This document shows, piece after piece, positions 1-5,764 of a stretch of 5,958 bases of DNA. The notes beneath the pieces were generated by a model. It was not told the origin of the DNA, did no database searches, and worked only from the letters and a program-made list of their open reading frames with translations. Each line of letters starts with the position of its first letter. Position 1 is the first letter of the stretch. The stretch lies in NCBI GenBank assembly GCA_022745215.1, contig JAIIWC010000077.1, positions 1 to 5,958 on the forward strand. The letters are read 5' to 3'. The translations under genes were made by a program, and so were the position numbers. This DNA comes from Collinsella sp. (lineage in GTDB: Bacteria > Actinomycetota > Coriobacteriia > Coriobacteriales > Coriobacteriaceae).

Positions 1-612
1 CACGGTATCGATACCGTGGTCGCGCAGCGGCTCAACCGTGGCACCCACCAGCGCACGCACGGCAGGCGTATCGAAGATGTCCTCGTTCTCAAGCCACTGT
101 TCCTGCAGATGTGCACCCGAGGCGAGCTCGTGTTCGACAACCTCGACAAAGCTCGAGGCAGGACAGCCGTATACATCGACGCCGGCATCCAGGTCCTGAA
201 TGGCGCGCGTGTAGGCGCCCGAGCGAATGGTGAGGTTGGTGGCGAGCACGCCCACCCGGCGCGTGCGGGTGCTGTTGATTGCCGCGCGTGCGCCCGGCGC
301 GATCACACCGATCACGGGAACGTCGAGCACCTGCTGGGCCAGACGCAAGGCCGCAGCGGTCGCCGTGTTGCAGGCAATGACCATAATCTTGACGTCGTGC
401 TTCGAAAGCCAACGACCCGCCTGCAACGCAAACGAGCGCACCTCATCCTCGGTGCGGGTGCCGTAGGGGCAGCGTTTGGTGTCACCGAAGTAGTAGACGG
501 ACTCGTGCGGCAGCGCCGTCGCGATGGCGCGCGCAACCGTCAGACCGCCCAAACCAGAATCGAACACGCCAATCGGGCGCGTGTCGCCTGTCGGATTCTC
601 GATATCGGACAT
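1..612 (-). CDS. murI: Glutamate racemase MurI, N-terminal 204 residues (3' end beyond window)
   Basis: Glutamate racemase is a cytoplasmic, cofactor-independent enzyme that interconverts L- and D-glutamate and supplies the D-Glu that MurD adds to peptidoglycan precursors. The translation starts MSDIENPTGD and shows FDSGLGGLTV (residues 17-26, with the Asp-Ser pair that binds substrate), GDTKRCPYG (43-51) and ACNTA (80-84), whose Cys81 is the first of the two catalytic cysteines known in the family. The segment GCPASSFVEVVE (149-160) also fits. The second cysteine, in the usual GCTHYP motif, would lie just past the left edge, because the visible part stops at DHGIDTV. About 204 of the usual 260-280 residues are present. 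The ATG at 612 is preceded by a GGTGAGG ribosome binding site (621-615). It lies 48 bases after the HAD gene stop and is probably cotranscribed with it. An aspartate/glutamate racemase variant is possible but less likely. Confidence 0.95.
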   Translation of the reverse strand, partial: MSDIENPTGDTRPIGVFDSGLGGLTVARAIATALPHESVYYFGDTKRCPYGTRTEDEVRSFALQAGRWLSKHDVKIMVIACNTATAAALRLAQQVLDVPVIGVIAPGARAAINSTRTRRVGVLATNLTIRSGAYTRAIQDLDAGVDVYGCPASSFVEVVEHELASGAHLQEQWLENEDIFDTPAVRALVGATVEPLRDHGIDTV

Positions 613-660
613 TACCTCACCAGTCTCTCTCGAAAAGACATGTCCAAGTGCGGCGGCGCG

Positions 661-1572
661 CTACGAACGCGCCGCGACCAGCAGCTCTGCCGTCGCCGCC
701 CAACCGTCGACAATTTTGCCGCGCGTAACGAAAGCGTTCTCGCAAGCAGCCAGGAACTCGGGCGCGCCGGCGCTCGTCAGGCCATTCTCGACCAGGCAGA
801 ACGTGCCCACGTGATCGGCCATGTAGAAGTCGGACTCGGAATCGCCGAGCGCGAGCGTCTCCTCGCGCTCGATCCCCAGGTGCTCGCAGAAGCGCGCAAT
901 GGCAACGCCTTTGTTGAGGCCCGCGGGGTTGATGTTGAATGCGCGACCGTCCTCGACGCGATCGAGCTCAAGCGTCGTCGGCTTGGACAGGTGAGTCAGA
1001 TGGCCGTTGCAAGCCCAGATCAGACCGCAGCCGGCCTCGTCCAGGATGGCCTGGACCTCATCGTCGGGCACATCGCCGCGCATGCCGACAGTGACCTCGC
1101 GGTACTTGTAGCCGGTCGACATGTCGTTGTGATACTCGATCTTGTGCGGCCAGCGGGCAAGGATCTTCTCGCACACGCCGGTCTGCTCAATCACCTGGTG
1201 CGGAGTAAGGCCACAGGCGGGGTCGTAAGGCATGTCACCGGTCAGATACTCCCAATCGTTGGCTTTGAGGTCGTACATAACCAGGCCGCCCATCTCACCA
1301 ATGTAGGAGTTGAGGCCGAGCACGCGCGCGTCCTCGTGGATCATGGTACGGTTGCGGCCCGAGGTGGGAACCACCTGGATGCCGGCGCGAGCGAGCGCCA
1401 CGACGGCCTCGACGAGTTTGGTCGAGGGGTTGCCGTCGTTGTCGCGCAGCACGCACGAGCCGGGCGCGAGCATGGTGGCGTCCAGGTCGGTAAAGACGTA
1501 CTTGACCTTGGCAAGACGCTCGCGCATCTCGCCCGAAAGCTCGGCGACGGTCGGCAGGGTATTGTGGGACAT
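661..1572 (-). CDS. HAD-superfamily hydrolase (Cof/type IIB-like phosphatase), substrate unknown
   Basis: This is a predicted cytoplasmic Mg-dependent phosphatase of 303 residues. All four HAD motifs are visible: motif I FTDLDATML (27-35, nucleophile Asp29 and acid/base Asp31), motif II PTSGRN (69-74, Ser71), motif III Lys221 in NKG, and motif IV GDSESD (243-248). The long insert between motifs II and III fits the type IIB cap of Cof, sucrose-phosphate phosphatase and mannosyl-3-phosphoglycerate phosphatase relatives. Motif I has Ala where DxDGT normally has Gly. I chose the ATG at 1572 because GGAG (1581-1578) sits five bases upstream. An in-frame ATG at 1614 would add 14 residues but has no ribosome binding site. 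The gene lies 107 bases after murE and 48 before murI, so it is probably in the same operon. The physiological substrate cannot be read from the sequence; a sugar phosphate is the family default. Confidence 0.88.
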   Translation of the reverse strand: MSHNTLPTVAELSGEMRERLAKVKYVFTDLDATMLAPGSCVLRDNDGNPSTKLVEAVVALARAGIQVVPTSGRNRTMIHEDARVLGLNSYIGEMGGLVMYDLKANDWEYLTGDMPYDPACGLTPHQVIEQTGVCEKILARWPHKIEYHNDMSTGYKYREVTVGMRGDVPDDEVQAILDEAGCGLIWACNGHLTHLSKPTTLELDRVEDGRAFNINPAGLNKGVAIARFCEHLGIEREETLALGDSESDFYMADHVGTFCLVENGLTSAGAPEFLAACENAFVTRGKIVDGWAATAELLVAARS

Positions 1573-1637
1573 GGTTACTCCGTTTACGTAGAAGGGTTTG
1601 GACTTGGACGGCATGTTTTGATTGAGGGAACACGCTT

Positions 1638-1670
1638 ATGGCGACAGCGCACTCAGGGCGCCGTCGCCAT
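1638..1670. other. Intercistronic hairpin between murE and the HAD gene
   Basis: ATGGCGAC (1638-1645) pairs with GTCGCCAT (1663-1670). After one A-C mismatch, GCGC (1647-1650) pairs with GCGC (1658-1661) around a seven-base loop, so 12 pairs are possible. Neither strand has a T run after the stem, so it is not a standard terminator. It starts about 10 bases after the murE stop and could protect or process the mRNA 3' end; that function is speculation. Confidence 0.55.
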
Positions 1671-1679
1671 CATGGTTCA

Positions 1680-3242
1680 TTAGTCAAACTGGGTAACATC
1701 GATCAGGCGATTGGCCAGCGAAAGGTCGCTCTCGATGGGTACGAACTCGTCGCCCACGTGCATGAGCTCCTCGTCACCCTTTGCCAGCAGCAAGACAATG
1801 GTGGGAGCATCGGGGTTGACGTACTCCTCGCGCGCCGCCTTGAACGCCGCATGCACAGCGGCTTCGCGGTCGAGGATGATCTTGTTCGGCGTATCGTCGG
1901 GAACATGCTCGGCAAGCTCGCGACAGACCTTCATCGGGTCCTCGTGAGCCGGGTCCTCGTTGGCAAAGATCATCAGGTCGGAATACGGTGCGGCCTCGCG
2001 CGGAAGCTGCTCGCGGCGCTCCTGCGCCTTGCCGCCGGCAGCGCCAAACAGCGCAATGACGGGGCTGGCGGGAAACGCGCGCTTCACCGACGAGAAAAGC
2101 GAACGGAACGAAAGCTGGTTGTGCGCATAGTCGACGACGCAGATCACGCGGCCGTCCTTCGACTCCACGACCTCCATACGGCCCGGCACACGAAGCTTGG
2201 AGAGGCCCTTCTTGATGGCATCGATACCGATGCCGATCTCGTGCGCAGCGGCGATAGCGACCAGCGCGTTCTCCACGTTAAAGTCTCCCGCGATACCCAG
2301 CAGGATCTTCTCCCCCGCCTCGGACTCGTCGGCACACAGACCATGCAAGTTGAACTCGATGCTAAAGCCGACCATGCGCACATCGCTCGCCCACAGGCTT
2401 GCCTCGGGATGCTCGACGCCAACGGTCACCAAGCGCTCGGCCGTCGACGCTGCCTCCAGCACACGGTCAACCTCTTCGGTGCCCAGATTCACCACGGCGG
2501 TCTTTGCCTGGTCAAAGATCCTGAGTTTGCTCTCAAAATAATCCTCAAACGTGGGGTGTTCGATCGGCGAGATGTGGTCACGGCCGATGTTGAGGAAGCA
2601 CGCCACGTCAAACGGCAGATTCTCGACGCGTTGGTACTTGAGCGCCTGGCTCGAGACCTCCATGACCATGGACTGGCGACCGGACGTGCGGCAGTTGGCG
2701 ATATGGCGCCAGACCTCGGGGGCCTCGGGAGTAGTATTGGTGCTCTCGTAGCACTCGATGCCATCGTCGGTACTCACCGAGCCGATCATGCCGCAGGACT
2801 CGCCCGCCGCCTTGATGATGGACTGGAGCATAAAAGCGGCCGTGGTCTTACCCTTGGTGCCGGTGATGCCCACGATCTTGACGTCGTGGTCGGGACGGTC
2901 GTAGACCTCCGGCGGCAACAGGGCCATGGCCGTGCGAACACTATCAACAACCAGCATCGCAGCACCGCTCTCCTTCCCCAGCGGCTCCAGAGACTCGACC
3001 AGCGACTCTTCGCACACAAATGCGACGGCGCCCGCATCGAGCGCCATGCTCAAAAACGCGGGCTTAAAGGCAGCGCCTTTGCAAAAGAACACGTCACCTG
3101 CCGAGACCGCGCGCGAATCAAACGAGCAGCCGGTCACGGCACGCTCGTCAACCTGCTCTGATGCGCGCAGCTCGCCGCACACATCGAGAAGCTTGGCAAG
3201 CGTATCGACCGTGGTCACGGTCGCGGAATCCGAATGGTGCAT
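1680..3242 (-). CDS. murE: UDP-N-acetylmuramoyl-tripeptide synthetase MurE, probably L-Lys/L-Orn type
   Basis: MurE is the cytoplasmic ATP-dependent ligase that adds the third, diamino acid residue to UDP-MurNAc-L-Ala-D-Glu. The 520-residue protein has the three Mur-ligase domains. The N-terminal UDP-binding domain includes CSFDSRAVSAGDVFF (39-53). The central ATPase domain has the P-loop GITGTKGKTT (125-134), TNTTPEAPE (168-176), MEVSSQALKYQRV (194-206), NIGRDH (218-223) and Lys239 in YFESKL, at the position of the carbamylated lysine. The C-terminal domain has RVPGRMEVV (351-359), DYAHNQLSF (371-379) and GGKAQERR (403-410). The substrate motif that reads DNPR in diaminopimelate enzymes is EDPA here (429-432), inside NEDPAHEDP. 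The missing arginine points to L-lysine or L-ornithine as substrate; this is inference. The ATG at 3242 has AAGGTG just upstream. It is the first gene of its transcription unit, after the asnB terminator. Confidence 0.95.
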   Translation of the reverse strand: MHHSDSATVTTVDTLAKLLDVCGELRASEQVDERAVTGCSFDSRAVSAGDVFFCKGAAFKPAFLSMALDAGAVAFVCEESLVESLEPLGKESGAAMLVVDSVRTAMALLPPEVYDRPDHDVKIVGITGTKGKTTAAFMLQSIIKAAGESCGMIGSVSTDDGIECYESTNTTPEAPEVWRHIANCRTSGRQSMVMEVSSQALKYQRVENLPFDVACFLNIGRDHISPIEHPTFEDYFESKLRIFDQAKTAVVNLGTEEVDRVLEAASTAERLVTVGVEHPEASLWASDVRMVGFSIEFNLHGLCADESEAGEKILLGIAGDFNVENALVAIAAAHEIGIGIDAIKKGLSKLRVPGRMEVVESKDGRVICVVDYAHNQLSFRSLFSSVKRAFPASPVIALFGAAGGKAQERREQLPREAAPYSDLMIFANEDPAHEDPMKVCRELAEHVPDDTPNKIILDREAAVHAAFKAAREEYVNPDAPTIVLLLAKGDEELMHVGDEFVPIESDLSLANRLIDVTQFD

Positions 3243-3277
3243 CTTTCACCTTTCTCAGCCATTTGGCAGGAACGGTT

Positions 3278-3306
3278 TTTATAGTAACTGAAACGCACCC
3301 ACGCAA
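3278..3306 (-). promoter_or_regulatory. Probable promoter of the murE-HAD-murI unit
   Basis: On the minus strand TATAAA (3283-3278, five of six matches to the -10 consensus) lies 17 bases downstream of TTGCGT (3306-3301, a weak -35 with only the TTG matching). Transcription would begin near 3271, giving a leader of about 28 bases before the murE ATG. The -35 overlaps the last T residues of the asnB terminator. The position after a terminator supports it; the hexamers alone are modest evidence. Confidence 0.5.
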
Positions 3307-3329
3307 AAACGGCTCCCGGAGGAGCCGTT
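3305..3329 (-). terminator. Rho-independent terminator of asnB
   Basis: An ACGGCTCC/GGAGCCGT stem (3309-3316 with 3321-3328, extendable by one A-T pair) closes a four-base loop. Read on the minus strand it is followed by a run of T (complement of the A run at 3305-3309). It lies 26 bases after the asnB stop codon, in the right orientation, and separates asnB from murE. Confidence 0.9.
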
Positions 3330-3354
3330 ACGCGCAGGCGTTCGTAAGCCGAGG

Positions 3355-5235
3355 CTAGGCAGCCTGAACAGCGGGCTGGTCCTCGTCGATAAAGAAGCGC
3401 TTGTACCACACCAGGAACACGAGCGGCGTATAGATCTTGCGCTGGAAATCGCCCTTGCCCGCAAAGTGCAGATCGAGCAGGTGCATGAGCTCGTCGGTAT
3501 CGAAGAACTCGCTTGCCCACGGCGCGGTGAAGTACTCCTTGACATAGTCGTACCACTTTTGCTCGCGCAGCCAGTAGACAATCGGCACCGGGAAGCCCAC
3601 CTTGGGACGGGTGGCCCACTCATCGGGCAGCGACTTGTTGGCAGCGTGGCGGAGTACCTGTTTGTTGCCGTTCTCGTTGATGCGGTAGCGGTCGGGAATG
3701 TGCTCGGCGAACTCCATGACCTTGCGGTCCAGGAAGGGCACGCGCAGCTCCAGCGAGTGCGCCATGCACATCTTGTCGGCCTTGAGCAGGATATCGCCCG
3801 GGAGCCACATGTTCATGTCCAGGTACTGCTTCTTGACCAGCTCGGGCTGACCCTTCACGCGCGCATAGATGGGCGCCGCGAGTTCGAAGGCGCCGTCGCC
3901 GGCGTTGTACTCGGGCTTGAGCACGCCGTCGACCTCACGCTCCGGCCATACCAGAGCCTGTCCCAAAAACGACTTCTCGGGGATCTCGGCACCCTTGACC
4001 AGGAAGTTGTGGCCCTTGAAGTACGGCATGTGCAGTGCCAGGTTACCGAGCGCACGGCGAATGGGCAGCGGCACCATCTTTTTGTACTTGCGCACCGGAA
4101 CCGTGTCTTCGTAGTAGGCATAACCGCCAAAGAGCTCGTCGGCGCCTTCGCCCGAAAGCACGACGGTGACGTCCTTGCGGGCCATCTCAGCCAGGAACCA
4201 CAGCGGCACGGACGACAGGTTGGACTGCGGCTCGTCCATGTGATACTGAATGTCCTCGAGCGCGCCAAAGAACTCGTCGGCGGTAATCATCTTGCGGACG
4301 TTCTCGACGCCGAGCTTGTCAGAGAGCTCCTTGGCGTAGTTGGTCTCGTTGAAGTTCTTGTAATCGAAACCCACCGAGAAGGTCTTGTCGGGCATGAGGC
4401 AGGCGGCGATGTAGCTGGAGTCGACGCCACCGGAGAGGAACGAAGCAACCTTGACGTCGGCGATGCGATGGGCCTCGACGCTCTCGTGCACGACCTCATC
4501 CAGCTCGTCGACGTACTCCTCGAACGGCTTCTCGACGGCAGAGTAATCGCAATCCCAGTAGCGCTCGATGTTCATCTTGCCGGTCGGGATATCGACGGTA
4601 AAGTAGTGCGCCGGCGGCAGCTTGTAGACACCCTCGAAGAAGGTCTCCTCGGTTGCCGAATACTGCAGCGTCATGTACGGACGCAGGGCCTTTTTGTTGA
4701 CCGCCTTGTGGAAGTGCGGGTAGTCGAGGAAGCTCTTGATCTCGGAACCGAAGAGCACACCCGGAGCGCCGTCGCCCGCATCGGCCATGGGATAGTAGTA
4801 AAGCGGCTTGATGCCAAAGATGTCGCGGGCGCCAAAAAGCTTGTTCTTCTTTTTGTCCCAGATGACGAAGGCGTACATACCGCGCAAGCGATCGAGTACG
4901 GCCTCGCCCCACTCCTCGTAGCCGTGCAGGAGGCTCTCGGTGTCGGCGCCGCAGTGGAACTTGTAGCCCTTGGCCTCGAGCTCGGAACGGAGCTCTTGGA
5001 AGTTGTAGATCTCGCCGTTGAAGACAATGACGACGCTACCGTCCTCATTTGCCATGGGCTGGGCGCCAGCCTCGGTCAGGTCGAGGATCGACAGGCGGCG
5101 GAAGCCGAGGGCAACGCGGCCGTCGATAAACTGACCGCCCATGTCGGGACCGCGATGGACGATGCGGTCCATCATCTTGGTGAGCACCTCGGATTGGTTA
5201 TCCGTCCCACCGACAAAACCGACAAAACCGCACAT
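3355..5235 (-). CDS. asnB: Asparagine synthetase (glutamine-hydrolysing) AsnB
   Basis: This enzyme transfers ammonia from glutamine to an aspartyl-adenylate intermediate to make asparagine, in the cytoplasm. The 626-residue protein begins MCGFVGF, so Cys2 is exposed as the class II amidotransferase nucleophile after Met removal. The glutaminase domain shows HRGPDMGG (27-34), RLSILDL (47-53), FNGEIYNF (72-79) and DTES (98-101). The synthetase domain has the ATP-pyrophosphatase loop SGGVDSS (268-274), SGEGADELFGGY (361-372) and LLKADKMCMAHSLELRVPFLD (483-503). It is longer than E. coli AsnB (about 554) and close to the roughly 630-residue Bacillus AsnB type. The start is supported by GAGGGG (5248-5243) seven bases upstream and by the required Cys2. 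It ends before a terminator, so it is probably monocistronic. Some close relatives amidate peptidoglycan precursors instead of free aspartate; that role is possible but not shown here. Confidence 0.95.
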   Translation of the reverse strand: MCGFVGFVGGTDNQSEVLTKMMDRIVHRGPDMGGQFIDGRVALGFRRLSILDLTEAGAQPMANEDGSVVIVFNGEIYNFQELRSELEAKGYKFHCGADTESLLHGYEEWGEAVLDRLRGMYAFVIWDKKKNKLFGARDIFGIKPLYYYPMADAGDGAPGVLFGSEIKSFLDYPHFHKAVNKKALRPYMTLQYSATEETFFEGVYKLPPAHYFTVDIPTGKMNIERYWDCDYSAVEKPFEEYVDELDEVVHESVEAHRIADVKVASFLSGGVDSSYIAACLMPDKTFSVGFDYKNFNETNYAKELSDKLGVENVRKMITADEFFGALEDIQYHMDEPQSNLSSVPLWFLAEMARKDVTVVLSGEGADELFGGYAYYEDTVPVRKYKKMVPLPIRRALGNLALHMPYFKGHNFLVKGAEIPEKSFLGQALVWPEREVDGVLKPEYNAGDGAFELAAPIYARVKGQPELVKKQYLDMNMWLPGDILLKADKMCMAHSLELRVPFLDRKVMEFAEHIPDRYRINENGNKQVLRHAANKSLPDEWATRPKVGFPVPIVYWLREQKWYDYVKEYFTAPWASEFFDTDELMHLLDLHFAGKGDFQRKIYTPLVFLVWYKRFFIDEDQPAVQAA

Positions 5236-5286
5236 ATACTATCCCCTCTGCTGTTGCTGGGCATCAAATCGAATCAGTAGCTTTTG

Positions 5287-5292
5287 AGTATA
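5287..5292 (-). promoter_or_regulatory. Candidate -10 element for asnB
   Basis: TATACT on the minus strand (five of six consensus matches) would start transcription near 5280, leaving a leader of about 45 bases before the asnB ATG. I see no good -35 at 16-19 base spacing, so this is a weak call. The leader shows no T-box or other recognisable riboswitch. Confidence 0.35.
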
Positions 5293-5403
5293 CCCGAGGG
5301 CGTAAAGAGGGGCGGAATGTTCAGGCAATCTCAACTGAATCAGCTCCGCGCCGACACGCGCCGGTTACCTTTAATGGATATGAGGTGAACAACCCGATTG
5401 TTT

Positions 5404-5412
5404 TGCTATACT
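5404..5412 (+). promoter_or_regulatory. Extended -10 promoter of tRNA-Val
   Basis: TGC followed by TATACT (5407-5412) forms an extended -10 element on the plus strand. Transcription would start about 5418-5420, a few bases before the mature tRNA 5' end. No strong -35 is visible; GTGAAC (5385-5390) is the nearest partial match. The close fit to the tRNA start supports the call. Confidence 0.6.
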
Positions 5413-5422
5413 CTCTCCGCAC

Positions 5423-5498
5423 GGGCGATTGGCGCAACGGTTAGCGCAGGTGCTTTACACGCACAAGGCTGGGGGTTCGAATCCCTCATCGCCCACCA
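5423..5498 (+). tRNA. tRNA-Val (anticodon UAC), CCA encoded
   Basis: The 76 bases fold as a class I tRNA. Acceptor arms GGGCGAT (5423-5429) and ATCGCCC (5488-5494) pair fully. The D stem is GCGC/GCGC (5432-5435 with 5444-5447). The anticodon stem GGTGC/GCACA encloses the loop TTTACAC (5454-5460), with anticodon TAC at 5456-5458 reading valine codons such as GUA. The variable loop has five bases. The T arm is GGGGG with loop TTCGAAT and CCCTC. The discriminator is A5495 and CCA is encoded at 5496-5498. Pair 27-43 at the top of the anticodon stem is a G-A mismatch and pair 50-64 is G-T; neither prevents the fold. It has its own promoter and terminator and is divergent from asnB. Confidence 0.96.
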
Positions 5499-5506
5499 CT
5501 GATTTG
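5481..5506 (+). repeat. 26-bp direct repeat, copy 1 (tRNA-Val 3' end plus flank)
   Basis: These 26 bases run from the T loop and T stem of tRNA-Val through its CCA end into the first eight bases of flank. They recur without mismatch at 5667-5692, 186 bases downstream. Confidence 0.9.
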
Positions 5507-5507
5507 G

Positions 5508-5537
5508 AAACGGTCCTCGAAAGGGGACCGTTTTTTT
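5508..5537 (+). terminator. Rho-independent terminator of tRNA-Val
   Basis: A stem with CGGTCCTC (5511-5518) and GGGGACCG (5523-5530), lengthened by three A-T pairs and including one G-T pair, closes a GAAA tetraloop. Seven T residues follow (5531-5537). It begins ten bases after the tRNA CCA end, as expected for a monocistronic tRNA. Confidence 0.93.
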
Positions 5538-5554
5538 GTTTGGGCCTATTTCAT

Positions 5555-5567
5555 GGGATTCGAACCC
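5555..5567. repeat. Inverted T-arm-like motif, copy 1
   Basis: GGGATTCGAACCC is the reverse complement of a tRNA T arm (GGGTTCGAATCCC). No full tRNA can be built around it on the minus strand. The motif recurs at 5739-5751. Each copy lies 72-74 bases after the start of a 26-bp repeat copy, so the pair belongs to a diverged tandem duplication. Confidence 0.75.
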
Positions 5568-5580
5568 GGAAGGGTGCGGA

Positions 5581-5650
5581 GCTGAGGAAACGCGAAGCGT
5601 TTTCCAGCGCAGCACGCGAGGGCCGTAGGCCCGAAGCGAGAGCGGGCGGC
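5581..5650. other. GC-rich structured core between the tRNA-derived repeats
   Basis: Two adjacent hairpins are visible. The first spans 5581-5608, with GGAAACGC against GCGTTTTCC (one bulged base), a GAA loop and GCT/AGC at the base. The second is GGGCC/GGCCC (5620-5624 with 5628-5632) with a GTA loop and flanking CGC/GCG. TAGGCCC (5626-5632) can alternatively pair with GGGCCTA at 5542-5548, closing a 91-base segment. No reading frame here has a ribosome binding site or family resemblance. It may be a small RNA or a palindromic intergenic repeat; the sequence does not decide. Confidence 0.5.
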
Positions 5651-5666
5651 GTCAACCGCACGCGAC

Positions 5667-5692
5667 ATCCCTCATCGCCCACCACTGATTTG
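5667..5692 (+). repeat. 26-bp direct repeat, copy 2 (orphan tRNA 3' end)
   Basis: This is an exact copy of 5481-5506, including CATCGCCCACCA, but without a tRNA body upstream. Similarity continues a few bases to the left if one inserted C is allowed (CGACATCCC against CGAATCCC). It is a 3' tRNA remnant or an attachment-site-like repeat. GGGCG at 5644-5648 can pair with CGCCC at 5676-5680, giving a tRNA-acceptor-like end, but there is no D arm or anticodon arm, so this is not a functional tRNA. Confidence 0.85.
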
Positions 5693-5694
5693 AT

Positions 5695-5724
5695 AGGCTC
5701 CCAGCTATGGGGCCTTTCATTTTT
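5695..5724 (+). terminator. Terminator-like hairpin after the second repeat copy
   Basis: AGGCTCC (5695-5701) pairs with GGGGCCT (5709-5715) with one G-T pair and a seven-base loop, followed by TTCATTTTT. It occupies the same place relative to the 26-bp repeat as the tRNA-Val terminator but is different in sequence and weaker. It looks like a diverged or independent terminator in the duplicated unit. Confidence 0.5.
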
Positions 5725-5738
5725 GGGCCCATCGCAGA

Positions 5739-5751
5739 GGGATTCGAACCC
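5739..5751. repeat. Inverted T-arm-like motif, copy 2
   Basis: This is a second GGGATTCGAACCC. Here the match to the reverse complement of tRNA-Val is longer: GAGGGATTCGAACCC, one mismatch, then CCAGC (5737-5757). This suggests it came from an inverted tRNA-Val-like copy, or from another decayed tRNA on the minus strand. Confidence 0.7.
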
Positions 5752-5764
5752 GCCAGCACGTCCG

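Noticed and set aside
1573..1614. Upstream in-frame start for the HAD gene at 1614
   Set aside because: No Shine-Dalgarno sequence precedes it, whereas the ATG at 1572 has GGAG at ideal spacing and matches where homologous domains begin.
16..1683. Long plus-strand open frame (555 codons) opposite murI and the HAD gene
   Set aside because: It lies entirely antisense to genes with clear family motifs, has no family resemblance, and such frames are expected opposite high-GC genes.
1638..3161. Long plus-strand open frame (507 codons) opposite murE
   Set aside because: It is antisense to a complete MurE with all ligase motifs; the composition-driven frame has no recognisable domains.
3466..5280. 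Long plus-strand open frame (604 codons) opposite asnB
   Set aside because: It is antisense to a complete AsnB; the protein it would encode has no recognisable motif.
5236..5422. T-box or other riboswitch leader upstream of asnB
   Set aside because: The region from the candidate start site to the ATG is only about 45 bases and has no specifier-loop, T-box sequence or terminator/antiterminator pair.
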